Shown here piece after piece: positions 47,466-60,752 of a stretch of 64,000 nt of DNA (position 1 is the stretch's first letter; every line of letters starts with the position of its first letter). A program made the position numbers and the translations under genes. This DNA is from Mactra quadrangularis (taxonomy: Eukaryota > Mollusca > Bivalvia > Venerida > Mactridae): the NCBI GenBank assembly GCA_025267735.1, contig CM046303.1:41801380-41865379 (forward strand). Reading direction: 5' to 3'. Below the pieces are notes generated by a model, which ran no database searches, was not told the DNA's origin, and saw only the letters and a list, made by a program, of their open reading frames with translations.

Positions 47466-48975
47466 ATGTATATTAAGATAGGCTTACAGGATTTATAATA
47501 AGATAATATACATGATGTTCACATTATGTTCATGTAAACTTTTTTGATAGTCATTGTATCAGAATAATGGTCAAGCAATAAATGATGTATGAATAATTGA
47601 TTTAAGGGCAATATCAAGAACATGTATACCCATTTCTATAAGAATATCTTAAAAAATAAAAAAATATAGCACAATAAACTTATGAAAAAATTAATTTCCT
47701 AAAAAAAGAGGGGATAACCCTGTATAAAATACAAAAATATTTTTCTTTTATTGATTTACAATAAATTAAGACCATATATATATATCAATTATGATTATAA
47801 GAATATTCCCTGAAAATTTTTGAAGTATTATCTTGAAAAATAAAGAAAATACGGCAATTTATAAATCAAGACTTTTACAGCTCTGAATTAAGTTTTTGCA
47901 CAATTGGCCGCGGGGCCATTTTCCGATCAATTTTTCTCAAAAAAGGAAGAAATAAGAATCTAAATGATTATTAAATTCAAATATTTACCTAAATTTTAGT
48001 ACATATATGGAAATAAAGGACTCTGAGAGCTCTCTTTCTTTAAAACTGTTGCCCTCAAAGATGGCTCAAAACTGACCAATTTCTTACTTCAAAAATAGTG
48101 CAATACCTACCAACTTCAAACCTCTGTATCTCAAAAACAATTAGCATTGAAGTCATCCTTGATTTGCTGTATATAACTATAGTTAACTATATAAAACATG
48201 AAATATGTTAAGTAAGCTTTTGTTTAATCTGTTCCAAAATATTGTATCATTGAGATGTTTTACTTCGCATATGTTTGGTATTTGTGTAAATAAACATTTA
48301 AATGTATTTTGAACTGCATTAATATATGTACATGATGTGTAACAATCTATAGTACACCATGGATTTTTTTTCTATGAGAAGTTTCTCCATAACCCTGATG
48401 GATTATAAATGGTTAAATATTATAGTAATTGAACTAATTTAGAAACAGCCTTTTCTATTAGTAAAATGTACAGTAAGCATCATTATTTACTTCAGATTCT
48501 ATCAAACCTTTTAGAATTTAAGGAAGAACTGGTTATATTTAGGCACTTTATGTTATTTTTTAATGTCGCGGCTGAAATACCTATTCCATGGAAGTGTACA
48601 AGTCATCATTTAAAAATAAGTGTACTGAGAAGATTTTGTGAATTGTCACCCTGCAGTGTTAACTTTTTTGTCTATTTACTGTTATTACCTGGTATTACAT
48701 AAACTTGAAATTGTTCATTCAAAATGTATGTATATATTGTACATTTCATACTGAAGTGTTGTAATTAATAGTAATAAATAATTACAAACAAATCTGTACT
48801 GTCAATATACTTAAGCATACATTGCTTGTCAAGGTTATGCCTAACCCACTAAGAACTGTGTTAAAGTTCATGTATCTTGAGATCAGACTTAGTGCTCAAA
48901 ACTTGCCATTGCATCCGAGTATCATCAAACACTGCTAACAAATGCATCTGGCCTCAAATATGGCCAGCCGATATA
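47466..48975. other. No gene recognised
   Basis: AT-rich DNA. A short open frame at 48466-48702 has no family features. Confidence 0.4.
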
Positions 48976-49318
48976 CAGTACACACCAAAAGTTTGGAGAC
49001 ATTTTCACTTTGTAGGCATATTGAATAGCTGTTATAAAATATTTCAAAACTGCTTTTAAATACTTGTCAGTTTTGCCTATTTTTTAATTTTAGTTCTACT
49101 TAAAAATATGTGATAGAAAATAATTACATTGCTCTTAATTTTTGAGGCTTTGGAATATCAGATGTTAAACCTATTAATTGTGGTGCGTTCATGAAATGTG
49201 CTTTAATTTCATCATAGATAATCTGTGATGTATTAAAAATGATTGAATTAAAAAAAATCAATTACTGGAATCAAGATATAATAAATTTCTGTTGTCTCCA
49301 AACTTTTGGTAGGCACTG
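48976..49318. mobile_element. Tc1-like MITE, copy 3 (343 bp, both TIRs intact)
   Basis: It starts TA|CAGTACACACCAAAAGTT and ends, reverse complemented, TA|CAGTGCCTACCAAAAGTT, and both continue TGGAGACA. It is non-coding. The TA duplication and TIR type fit Tc1/mariner. Confidence 0.85.
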
Positions 49319-49984
49319 TATATCAACGAAGAACACTGGGTAAAAGAGCATGAAGTTGTTTCCTGAATTCATTAATATCGGTATCTCAAGTGCATACTCA
49401 TTGTTTGTTAGTGGTGGAGTGGATGAGTCGGCAGAAATATATGACTGATACTGGGATTGATTCCAGCTTTGTAGGGACTAAGGTCTATGCAACAAGTTAA
49501 AAGTTACAAGACTGGTCCTTGTAAAAAGGATAAAAATTAATTCTATGACCATCAAGGAGGGAAGTTTTTAACAGCAATAAAGTCAGACACTATAGACTAC
49601 TATTCACAACTCTTTCCTTTTTTGTTTTAAATTAATCTTTCATGATACATGTATAGAATCCACTACTGAATAGAACATCATGATGAAAAACAATGATTCA
49701 ATTTATCTGACACAATCATTATGACAAAAGTTGAAAATCCATCTGTCCAATTGGAAAAGGGCAACTTTATGGCTAGTTTCTCATAACGTCATAGTAGTGT
49801 CATGATCAGTGTTTTAAAATTTTCAAGAGCCCCGCCCCATCAGTACTTTCAGTGCTTTGATTAAATGTGGCAAGACTTGATACTACAGTTACAGTTAAAG
49901 TACAGGAAATATGCAAGATCACTTTTTCTCAAAATTTAATTGTGTTCGAGAACTTTTGGAGAGCACTGTATGACTAGTAACAGC
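49319..49984. other. No gene recognised
   Basis: AT-rich DNA. GTTCGAGAACTTTTGGAGAG then CACTGTAT at about 49944-49971 resembles a second TIR type also seen near 46175-46200 (CCGAGAACTTTTAGAGAGCT), so fragments of another TA-flanked MITE family may be present. Confidence 0.35.
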
Positions 49985-49992
49985 TACAATAA

Positions 49993-50452
49993 TAGGGCTG
50001 CGGCAAGTGTCTGAGTACTCGGATATTCGTGATCCCAACCAGAAAATCAAGTATGAATATTCGTCACGTCCGAAATCGTTGGATCGGGATCTATCTTTTA
50101 GAAAAAAATGAAAGAACATTTTCAGCTTAATTACAACTGAAAACGAGTTGCACTTCTAATGTAAACTTAAATTTATGTAGGGACCGAACAATCTTGAGTC
50201 AAAATTTGATTGATACACATTAAAAAAAATGTTATCACTAAAAAAAAACATTAAATGCCTGATAATAGACATGTTTGTAGTACATGGTTTTCCTCATAGT
50301 AAAAACTCTTGTAATTCTTCACTAACTCTTTTTATTACATGAATTTTGTATGCTTCTCAATTAACAAGTGAATCGTGGTTTGATTCGTGAGTTGCTTCAC
50401 ATGAATCGTGGTTCGGATCGGATCGCTACTAGCCCAACGATCTACAGCCCTA
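49993..50452. mobile_element. hAT MITE (460 bp)
   Basis: The ends read TAGGGCTGCGGCAAG and, reverse complemented, TAGGGCTGTAGATCG. The flanking octamers are TACAATAA (49985-49992) and TTCAATAA (50453-50460), 7 of 8 identical. Internal GGATCGGGATC/GATCGGATCGC blocks are inverted. It is non-coding. Confidence 0.75.
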
Positions 50453-50460
50453 TTCAATAA

Positions 50461-51279
50461 CATTTTAGTTTAAGTAAAGAAGATAAGATATAATACATAA
50501 GTAGATCAGCAAAATAGTAAACAGAAAATACAATCAACCTTTTGCATAAAAAAATTCAATTGATTATCATTAAACATGTACATGTACAATATAAGCAAGA
50601 GCAGTTCATAACCAGCGCTTACAACTATTTTGGACAATCAAAACAACAAAATCAATCATTGATATGCAAGCCTTTGAGATAAGTGAAATTTTATGTGGAA
50701 ACTTTCATTACTTGCAGTGCTAAAATTTGCATGCAACACTTTCAACTATGAATTTTTAAGTATAAATGGGCAACAATGCATTTAATTTCATGCTAGAGTT
50801 ATGGAAGTTATTAGTTGACTTCTAACGGTAACATCATAGACAGGCTGTGATTGGACATCTTTTTAGTAAGTAGATGACATTCTTAACAAGTACAATGTGC
50901 CATGTACATTATAATAGCTGAACAAGAGCTGAACAAGATATGTACTGCAAGTTTGTTAGATGTAAACTAAACGTGCACAGCCAAGAAAGTCCTGGTCAGA
51001 GTGTGTAAAAGCTGACATGAAAACATACAAGCTGCATAACAGTGATCCTCTAGACAGGGTTACGTGGAGGACACATGTTAGATGATTTAGCCTGCTGCTG
51101 CCAGGGGCTACCAGTCCCTGGTACACTGGAAGCAGATGACAAATAAACTATCAAATTTGATTGATTCATAAAATAAGGAAGTGCATGAGTGGAGAATTTT
51201 AAATCTGATTTGAATCAGATTGACAGAAGATCATTTAAAGTGTTACTCTAACACTGACACAAAACTGAATACTGTATAG
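50461..51279. other. No gene recognised
   Basis: AT-rich DNA with no supported feature. Confidence 0.4.
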
Positions 51280-51281
51280 CG

Positions 51282-52616
51282 GGTATTATCTGCGGGGGGG
51301 TTTATTTTGGCTTTATTGGCGGAAAATGAAAATGCGCCAAATATAAACACCGCGAATACAAACCTCCGCAATATTAAGTCGCCGCCATATTGTTTACTAA
51401 GGGACATTACTCTTAATAAATTTTGTATTCATTAAAATGTGCATGTATTAACTCCCTTAAAATCAAGAATTATGTAGTGAATTTGGTGAGGTTTATTATG
51501 TAAATGAACAAAATTTAGTATATTGAATAACACAAAGGAATTGATTCAAGTTATTTATGTAGCAAACGAAAATACAGACAGACAACACAGTCATTCTAAC
51601 AATTAGACGACAGGTTCCATCAAAACTTGGTTACGAAACTCGACGACGATGCCGCCATTTTATTTACTTTATAAACCCGTATGTCGGTCATTTCCGAATC
51701 TTCACGAGTTTAGCTCAAAAACTTATTTGAATGTCGCAAAAAAGACAAAGTCATCTTTAGTATTGCAATTAATTAAAGTGCTTGCAAGCAAACGGAACAC
51801 AAACTTCTCATCACATAATTTAACAAATTGAGTAAAAAGAGCGGAGTTAGTGTTTATATAGCTTATTATTTATTGATATTCAAAAGAAAACTATTGTCAA
51901 ATTTCGTCACGTGACAACGCTTTATAATTGATTTTATCTGTATAAAGACTCCACTAGGTGCGTTGATTGTACATTGTTTGTGACAAGCTGCTAATTTTAA
52001 AATTTGTTGGACTTTGACGAATGGATTCAGGTAAATTGACGATTTTTAAGGAGTGTGTGGCCGCAAACTTTAATACCGATAATTTTTAACAAAGACAAAG
52101 GCGTTATCCACGACTATTAACAAACATGCGAAAATTTTGATTGTTCATTACCACAAATTGTTATTATTATAAGACTCTCGCGAGTTGGGCTTACTTATGC
52201 AATTTGTCAAATGATCAATCTAACTTAGCGGCACCCAGGTAATATTTTTAACAAAAACATTCACATTTAATGGCGATTCTTATCACATGATAAAACTTGT
52301 CCCGTCAATACATCGTCATAGAAATAGATAACCTGCTGTGTAAGCGTTGGTTTTTTACATGTCCGCTCAGATTATGCAACTTTGGTGACACTTAGTTAAT
52401 TAAAAAATTTGGGAAGTCGCGGTCAGTAGTGACCGCTTATAAAGGTAAATTGACCTTCCTAATTGAAATGACAGAGTTATGTACCTTTGACCATCTCTCA
52501 CCGGGAGGTTTAAAATTGGCGCTTAGAGTAATTTCCGCGAATATTTAGCATCGCCAATACAAAACTCTCTTGTTTACGCAAAATTTTTGCCCCGCAGAAA
52601 TAACCCGCTATACAGT
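51282..52616. mobile_element. 1.3-kb TIR element, non-autonomous
   Basis: The left end CTGTATAGCGGGTATTATCT and the reverse-complemented right end CTGTATAGCGGGTTATTTCT are each followed by GCGGGG and flanked by TA (51280-51281 and 52617-52618). Inverted similarity continues through GCGAATA-type blocks. No transposase frame is present. Confidence 0.75.
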
Positions 52617-52711
52617 ACTTAGAATAGCTCCTACAATGCTTCATTACAAATGTAAGTGAAGCTAAAAATGACTAAACAATAAGAAGGGACAACCTCAAAC
52701 TTTGCCGTTAT

Positions 52712-55700
52712 CTATCCCACCTTTAGTCCATCATCCCTAATCAAAGGTTTAATCATTTCTTTCATTAAAATATATCTCTTAGTTGGAATGTATTGTTTAG
52801 ACTCCTCGTAGTCTCTCTTTAACTTAGATAATCTATTATGTAGACGTAAAAACTTTAATTCTAATTTTTCCTTCTTTTTCTTCTTTTCTTCAATATCAGC
52901 AACAATCTCAGCTTTATGTAGTTTATATACCTCTGAAAATATAGTTCAAGTGTAAGGATATATGAAATAACAATGTCCTTGTCGAGATTCAAACTAACTC
53001 TTGATGCATGTCAAGGGGGAGAACTGGAAGAGGTGTTTCTATGCCCAATTCAAATAGCGTATTCATATGCTTATAAATGCTAGAAAACAGGCGATATGTC
53101 ATTCAACTTGCACATGTATGACTATAAGATTTTACAAGCATTTTTAGCTTGTAAATTCAATTCATAATACATTGTAATCAAAATAAGCACGGAATATAAA
53201 GCAGAGTTCAACACTAACTGTTTTTACCAGGGATCCAGAAGGAATCCCTAGTCCGTTATTCAGAAATTCCTCCTTCACTTATGGGATTCCTCCAATAACA
53301 GACAAAAAATTAAGATTCAGATTTAAGTCACAAATTGTGGTAGACAATTCCTTGGACCAAAAATTTATATGAGAGCAGAAGATATTTTAGGGATCAAGAA
53401 GGAACCTCTAGCTAGGCATCACCGGGATTCTTCCCAAGTTTTTGAGATCCTCAGGATCCCTGTACACAATTAGTGTCAAACCTTGTAAAGGTTGTCTCAC
53501 AGCAAAGGTCACATAATGACCAGGGCAATAGACTAACTATAACTAGAGGCATAACACTTATACAACTAGGATTAGAAAATTTGTTTGACCCCTTTTAAAT
53601 AACAAAGCTAAAACTCATACTTGAATGGATTATTAATAGACATTTTATTTCGATGGTTAACAAGAAATGTAATGTAGAAACCACATTAAAGCCGGATTTA
53701 AAAAAATCTTTATCGCAACAATTAAAAAGGGAAATAATCCACAATAAAGCCAGGTAGAGTCGACGTTACTATCTAATTTTGTTCATCACATGGTATGTTA
53801 TCATTGTATGAAGTTTCATCAAGATCTGACAATAAATGGCAGAAATATATGCTAAATTGAAAACTTTAACGCAATTGTTCATGACACTAGACGCTACCCG
53901 ACCGCCCACCTGCCCAACAGTGTTTCGCCAAACTATTAGCTGATTTTTTTTTGTTTGAAACATTTTTAACAATGTTAGGTGATAAAAGTTTATAGAACAA
54001 CGATTATATATAAATACATATAGCCTCATTTTTAACCACCAACTAGGCAATCAATTCAAAAATTTATTAAATATCGTATACAGTCACACATAAGAAATTT
54101 TAGTGTTCATGGGGTATTTGAAAAGTGTTAACTTGGGGCCCTTGTAAAGACACCATCCACTTACCATCTCTAGCTGTAGAAACCTCTGTCGCACCGGCTG
54201 ACATTTGTTTTGCAGCCTTTAACAATGATACAACTTTTCCTTTTTCCTCTGGATTAGTACCACAATACTTTGCAGCTTCTTGAAGGACTTCATCTGTAAC
54301 ACAGGCTGAAAAAATAGAATACAATAATGATCTGATTACATTGAACTAGCTCAAAAGGTATAAATTAAATAGGTAAACATGACATGTTATTGAACTTTTA
54401 ATTTTTTACTCATTAATGGGAAACACATAAGTCTGGGATATTGTGGTACTGTTGCAAATCATCTAATTTTTATAAAAACAAATTAAAGATTTCAGTACTA
54501 TATATTGCTATGTTACATCTAGTTTTATGAAAACATTCACCTAGTTCCAGTGCATAATCAGGTTATTTTGATATGAAACTCTTCCAGGAAAGTTGCCGGC
54601 ATATATTAATTTGTAAGCTAAAAACTATTCTATCTACATGTAAAAGGGTGTTGACTAGTTTTTCAGAAATTGATATCCTTTTACTTTATCAAAATACACA
54701 CAAAATATGATTTCTGACAGTTTTTAACCGGTTTGGTTTATACCAGTTTTTGTAGTTATTTTTTGTGCTTTAGAAAGTTAAACATTTCGTCAAATAAGAG
54801 AAAAAATATCTTTGAAAGTCCTTTTTAAAAAATTCTTCTTACTCATTGTCCATTTGACACAATTCATTCTAATAGATCATTTGAATATACACATATGTGT
54901 GTAATGTTGATCCAATTAAGACGATTCACATGCAATAATTCTTGTCTATAAAAACAAGAGCTGTCAGAAGAGACAGCAAGCTCAACTATTTGGGGTGCTT
55001 GAGTAAACAAAAATATAATAAGTAACAAACATTTATAAGTAACAAGGGGGAATTATTTTGTTAAGGAATGAATTCATAGAAACTGACTTTCATTGAAAAA
55101 TAAATGTCACTTTTGGTGATAGCTAATTTGCATAAAGGGAAATTAGCTCTTAAAGACGTTACATAAAGACGTTACAGTAAACGTAATATTTTTTAAAGAA
55201 AATTTTAAGTTCAAGGGGAGACAATTTTGAAAAAAAATTATTTGGAATTATGAACCTTGTCACATGAGATGTGGTTGATAATTAGGAACATACATTTAAA
55301 GTTTGAACTTGATACCTTAAAAAACAAAGAAGTTAAAGTAAAAATGGGTTTTTATTAATTAATTCAAGGGAGACAATTCTGAAAAAAAAAATTTGGAGTA
55401 ATGAACCTTGTCACATGAAATGTGGTTGATAATAAGGATTAAGGAACATATATTTAAAGTTGATACCTAAAGAAATAAAACAGATGCAGTAAAAAAACAA
55501 TATCTTAAAAAAATGCTATGTTCAAGGGGAAATAATTCTGAAAAAATTATTTAGAGTTATGAACTTTGTCACATTAGATGTGGTTGATAATAAGGAACAT
55601 ACAAACTGTAAATTTAAAGTTGATACCTTAAGAAATAAAAAAAGTTATAGTAAAACATATTTAACTGCACAAAAACTTTATTCAGAAATATGGACACGGA

Positions 55701-57797
55701 CGCCAGGGTGAGTAGGAGAGCTCTCCATATACTTTGTATAGTCATACTCTTAATATTATACTTTGTATAGTCGAGCGAAAAAAATGTTTTACTGTATTGT
55801 TACACCCCTACTAATTATTGTTTAATAACCAGTATCCTATATTATATATAACTCATAAAACTCTTTTGATACAAATTAAAAAGGGGCCATTTTGGCCCTT
55901 TATCAACCTTATTCTTTGTCAAACAATAATAAAGTAACTTACCTTTTATCATAGATTTCAAGTCACCATATCTAGTAAAAGCGACATGATCTTTACAAGA
56001 TTGATACATGTTAGATAAATTATCAACAGATTTATATATATTATTATATCTTCTTTTTAAATCACTTATATCTCTTGTTAATTCTACATCTTCCTCTCTT
56101 AACGTGTCTTTTGTTTTGAAACCAACTACAATAGAAAGAATAGAGCGTGGAAAGAGATGTTACAGTCTTGGATTAAGGGCTGGCTATCTTCAAGGGAGTT
56201 GAGATACTATTCCAGTTGTAATACAATCCTAACAACATGATATACTTTCACATAAGAACAATTCAAATGAGATTAATTAGTTTTTTAGTTCTAACTCTTA
56301 TTTTATAAACCATGCATCTATTGTGAATACATTGTATGATTAAATTTCTGCACATACATTTGATACAAAATTAATAAGATGTTATGCTGGAAATTTTTTA
56401 TAGCAATATGGGTTTTAGACCAACTCATGGTAGCAGGAGAACTTTCCCACTTGATTAGATATTATGATTTTGAATTGTTTATTCTTGGATATAGTCTTCA
56501 TAAAGAATACTTTAAAGTACTCAGCATTTTGTCCTGTGAAATGGCCAGTTGGTTTGACAATTAAAACTGAAATGAACGGTAACTATGGCAGCTAAAGCCA
56601 ATGCTGTTTTTGTATAATTAAATATTATTAGCAGCCATAGTAATGATAGTTTAATGTCAAATTCAGTTTTCATTCAAGACTTTAGACTACTATAACAATT
56701 GACTTTATTTTTAAACAAATTTAGTAACCTTTGCTCTTTGGCCTACAATCATTCTAAACTGAACTGCAGCAATTTTGACAAGAGTAATCTGTGCTCAATT
56801 TTGCTTAATGTTGGCTATTTTCACTAGAGCCATTTATAGGTAAGCACTAAAACATGTGATATACTCAAAATGCTTGCAGGAAAACTGAACAAAAACTAAA
56901 CCCACAACAATCTTATAAAACAATACAAAATTTAGTTCAGGCAAGCTAAATGAAGGAATATTGATATATGGATTAAAGACAATGTATAAATAACCAGCTG
57001 TTTCATGTCTAATATCTTATTACAGCAGTTTACAATAAAATATCTAATATAACAATAATGTAATAATAATGAAACATCAATACTTTGTACACTCTGACTA
57101 ACTTTATGCAAAACAAGAAATGTAATGTGGAAACCACATTAAAGCCGGATTTAAAAACTTTATGGCAAAATTACAAAGGGAAATAATCCATAATAAAGGC
57201 AGGTAGAGTTGTGGTTACTGTCTAAATCTGTTCATGGCATGGTATGTTATCATAGTATGAAGTTTCATAAAGATCTGACAATAAATGGAGGAAATGTATA
57301 ATGGTAAAGAAAAACTTTAACACATTTGTTAACGACACCAGAAGCCCAACCGGGTTTAGCCTAAATAATCCAGCTAAAAATGAGTATGAATCTGATGGCA
57401 TGTGCATAGTATTTTTTACTGTTTTTTACTATATTCTGGTAGTCTGATCAGACGACTTGTGTCAAAAACTTGTTGCCAGACTCCAAAGTGTCACAAACAA
57501 TCAGACAGCTCTTAATGTCCATCCAAGGTTCTCAACATTGTAAATTCAATTATCAACATACTGAGACTATAAAGCTACAACTGATGCATTTTACCACATA
57601 AATTTCAAAATGAATATAAATTGGTCTCTGATTCTAAACGATATACTGTTCCATGAAAATTAAAAGAACATTGCTTTTTAAATTTAAGCCATATTGATGC
57701 ACCCCGTTTATATTAGAACAAATGTACAAAATCACAATTTACTACACCTACCTATGTCTCCACCAGAGGCCTTCTTATCTTTCTTGTCTTTACCCAT
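52712..57797 (-). CDS. Unidentified 196-residue coiled-coil protein, four exons
   Basis: Exons on the minus strand: 57752-57797 (ATG; MGKDKKDKKASGGDI), 55943-56125, 54165-54305 and 52712-52932 (stop TAG 52712-52714). All have gt-ag sites and agreeing phases. Residues 1-10 are lysine-rich. Residues 20-75 are charged helix (EEDVELTRDISDLKRRY and following). Residues 78-122 are a smaller helical, alanine-rich stretch with AAKYCGTNPEEK (87-98). Residues 125-170 are a lysine/glutamate coiled coil (DIEEKKKKKEKLELK). The C-terminus is YIPTKRYILMKEMIKPLIRD. There is no signal peptide or membrane segment, so it is probably cytosolic and interacts through its coils. I do not recognise the family and give no function. 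Two dispersed repeats and a third repeat lie in its introns. Confidence 0.82.
53660..53955 (+). repeat. Dispersed repeat (second of three copies)
   Basis: ACCACATTAAAGCCGGATTT, GGGAAATAATCCACAATAAA and AGATCTGACAATAAATGG are shared with 57110-57375 and, inverted, with 26500-26720. It ends near GACGC..CCGCCCACCTGCCC, the counterpart of CGTGTGGGCGTCCGG at 26541. Confidence 0.8.
54952..55783 (+). repeat. Interspersed repeat with three internal ~155-bp units
   Basis: The head GAGCTGTCAGAAGAGACAGC then AAGCTCAACTATTTGGGG pairs partly with a tail GAGAGCTCTCCATATACTTT then GTATAGTCGAGC. Between them GG(A/G)GA(C/A)AAT, TGAACCTTGTCACAT and GATGTGGTTGATAAT recur at about 55215, 55370 and 55527. It lies in an intron of the coiled-coil gene. 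Confidence 0.75.
57110..57375 (+). repeat. Dispersed repeat (third copy)
   Basis: See 53660-53955. This copy differs by small indels and ends near ACGACACCAGAAGCCCAACC. Confidence 0.8.
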
Positions 57798-59842
57798 AGT
57801 TAGTCTATACAAACTTTATCCTCTCATGTATATAACACTAAATGTTCTCTCAGTGTAGATGCACCCATATATATACCAACACAAATCTTTATAACAAATA
57901 TCCTATCTGGAAATATCAACAATTACAGTTATACCCACTAGCTGCATCAATAATGATATAATATGGTACAGTATAATTCACTTAACTAGTAAACAAGCAA
58001 GAAACCCAATCAGGTTTGACTGGTTAAGCTTTATCAAATTTCCTTGCTGCATTTATTAGAATTCATTACTTTCATGGTACATAATAATTAACTGAAAAGA
58101 CAAGAAAACAAATCAGGTCCTGGTTTGCTCACCTGAGATACTAAGTTCAAGTTGTTAGGAAATATCACATTAATTACTTATTTTAACTCACTTTAAATTG
58201 AATAAAACAAAATGTGTGGTAAATAAAGCATCAGTATTAAAGGGTTGTTTTCGATGATTTCTTCTTTCATCTGTTCTTTATTTCTTGCTAAATTTTATAC
58301 AATTGTCAGTGGGGCATACATTAACCTTGCTGATTTAAATACTCACTACAGTATTTTTGCACTCACAATTAAATAAAAAATAGATATACGTGTATGTATT
58401 CAAGCATGGGGAATTTAAAGAGTATTTAAATCAGCAGGGTTAATGTTTAATCCACTGACAGTTTAACAAAATTTAACAATCATGTCTGTTTCACTTTCCA
58501 CCATAATTTTTTTTTTCAACTTTTCACCATAAAAATATTTCAAAGCAAATAAATTATTTCAATATCCTTTTAAATTAATATGTTTAAAAAATAAACACTT
58601 CACATAAATAAATAGTAAAACATATTTATGCTAGGAAGTATCTCACATGAATATAGTTCACCTAAATATCAAACAAATATACAAGCTCAGTAGCTGTCAT
58701 CCATATTCCTACCACAGGATGTAATTTTGATAACAAAATGGTAAATTACGCTATTAACTATCATTTTAACATACACCAACAATAGATAATCATAAATGGA
58801 AACAATTTTTTCAGATGGTTTTTTAAACAATATGAATGATAAAGAGTTACTGAAATGCTTATTGTTTAACATTTATGCTAACTATTCACCATATGGGAAG
58901 CTTTACTTTTAGCAACAAATTATGTTAATAATGAAGATTGTTTTCTAAACCATTTATCATGATTAAGAAGAGGCAATATTGAAATTGAACCCACAATGCA
59001 CTGATAAGCCCACAAAATCCTTGATAATGTATAATTATTTAAAATCATTTTGCTGAGTCTTTATAATCAGTATACACTGGGGTCACAAGTTAACACTTGT
59101 TCAATCATCCATGATAACCAATCTTGCCTTTTTATTCTCCAAAAAAAAAAATAATTCAGTAAACTACATGTAGAATATGTTTCTTAACCAAGGCATATTT
59201 CAGTTAAATCTATTTATGTACATTTTGAGTTATGTCACCTCTGTTGAGTCTGTAATCTCAACAATAATAGCCAAGATAATCTGTTTTAGAGTCTCAAGGT
59301 CTAAAAACAGCATCACCAACGTATCATATAACCAGTATAATTATAGCCACTTACAGGCCAGAAGTGGGTGTGGTCAAATGGTAGATTACCATCTTAATTA
59401 ATAATCTTGGACTCTAGCTATATATATATCTATATATATATTAGATTTATCTAATATTCTATGATTTCAACATTTTTCTAAAGCATAACTATTAGCATAA
59501 AGAAACTACCGGAAAGTAATTCAATAAACAGTCATGACCAATAAAAAAACACCTAATATATTTTTTGAATAAAATTGTTTGAGTCGGTGGCATTTTTACA
59601 GTCGGTCGATAAAGGGCAAACAAACTGAATTTTAATTTAGGCCTGACTCTAGACTTGATAAAATGTGTATGAGAGTGAAATATTATTTTAGATTATTTTA
59701 AAGCTTATCAAAAGTTCAAATAGCAAAAATCAGTTTGACATCAATAGCCATGTCTCAGCAATACCATGCAACTGACTCACTAAATCAATCATCCAGATTC
59801 GTGTTGTCCGACTACTACTCATGTTCGTTAATACGGTCAAAC
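57798..59842. other. 5' flank of the coiled-coil gene, no further gene
   Basis: The promoter of the coiled-coil gene must lie just above 57797, but no TATA or CpG feature stands out. Dispersed repeat copy C lies at 58310-58480 (see 25045-25155). The rest is AT-rich without supported exons. Confidence 0.4.
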
Positions 59843-60105
59843 AGTATAAGCCAATCTCTCATACAGACTTGTCGATCTTTACAGTGATCTTTATCTCTGT
59901 TAACGTCTCGAAAGTAGTCCCAAACACGTGATCGTTTAAAACGATCATGTGACAATTTTTGAATTTTTTCCATACTCAACAGGCAAACTAACCAACAGAT
60001 CACCTCTCTTGTCTTGTCGATGTTCAAAGGCTTGTTGTTGACAGGCCCATAGCACGATATTTTTGTCATAATTTTTAGCAATATCATCCATTGTTGACAT
60101 TTTTA
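59815..60105 (-). pseudogene. Possible broken small coding sequence
   Basis: On the minus strand an ATG at about 60101 opens 51 codons (MSTMDDIAKNYDKN and following). An overlapping frame continues with SRVWDYFRDVNRDKDHCKDR to NEHE (stop 59815-59817). The SRVWDYF motif is faintly like the start of a BED zinc finger, but the C2H2 ligands are not present. The two frames would need a frameshift or splice to join. No function can be given. Confidence 0.25.
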
Positions 60106-60380
60106 GCGGATGAGAAAATAAGCCAAATTACTCAGAATAGGAAGACGTTTCACAAGAAAATAGTTCTTGTAAATATAACTCTTTAAATATTGGATTTCGC
60201 CTAGGATAAAATTCTTTTTCACGTAAAACTCTAAGATTATTTATATAAAAGACGAATTACGCTTTCGATACAAAATCTAAATTATATTACTATTTTACAA
60301 GAATCTTGTAAATCCCGAGACGTTCACAGAGATAGAGATCACTGTAAGGATCGACAACTCTGTATGAGAGATTGAGTATA
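59843..60380. repeat. Inverted duplication, arms of about 65 bp
   Basis: 59843-59910 and 60316-60380 are inverted copies with roughly seven mismatches. They share CGAGACGTT(A/C)ACAGAGAT, AGATCACTGTAA and TGTATGAGAGATTG. The left arm is the end of the possible coding remnant. Confidence 0.75.
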
Positions 60381-60752
60381 ACCGTGCCATATATAGATAT
60401 AAAGTTCAATAAAATTGATAAGAAATTTCGTTTCGATAGTTTTAGTAAACAAATTCAAAAGAAAGGATAAGATAATAAGACAAAAACATAAAAGTTTATC
60501 AACAATTAAAGTTTATTGTTGTTGTTGTTGTATTTCTAATACGCTATCGAAGTAGCTGATTGTCTCTATGTGCATCGTTGTCGTCACAATTTGTACTTAA
60601 TCACTATGTACTTTTAAACACTTGATACTACGGGATTAACGACATTTACAAAAATCTTGTTTACAAAATGTAGAAAAAAAAAACAATTTGATCATGAGAT
60701 TTTAGAAAAATACAAAAAATAAATAAATAAACTTATACATAAATAATCATTA
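60381..60752. other. No gene recognised
   Basis: AT-rich DNA with a short GTT run near 60518-60531. Confidence 0.4.

Noticed and set aside
49397..49500. Possible decayed SINE head (gtggatgagtcggcagaa)
   Set aside because: Too diverged and no matching second copy in the window.
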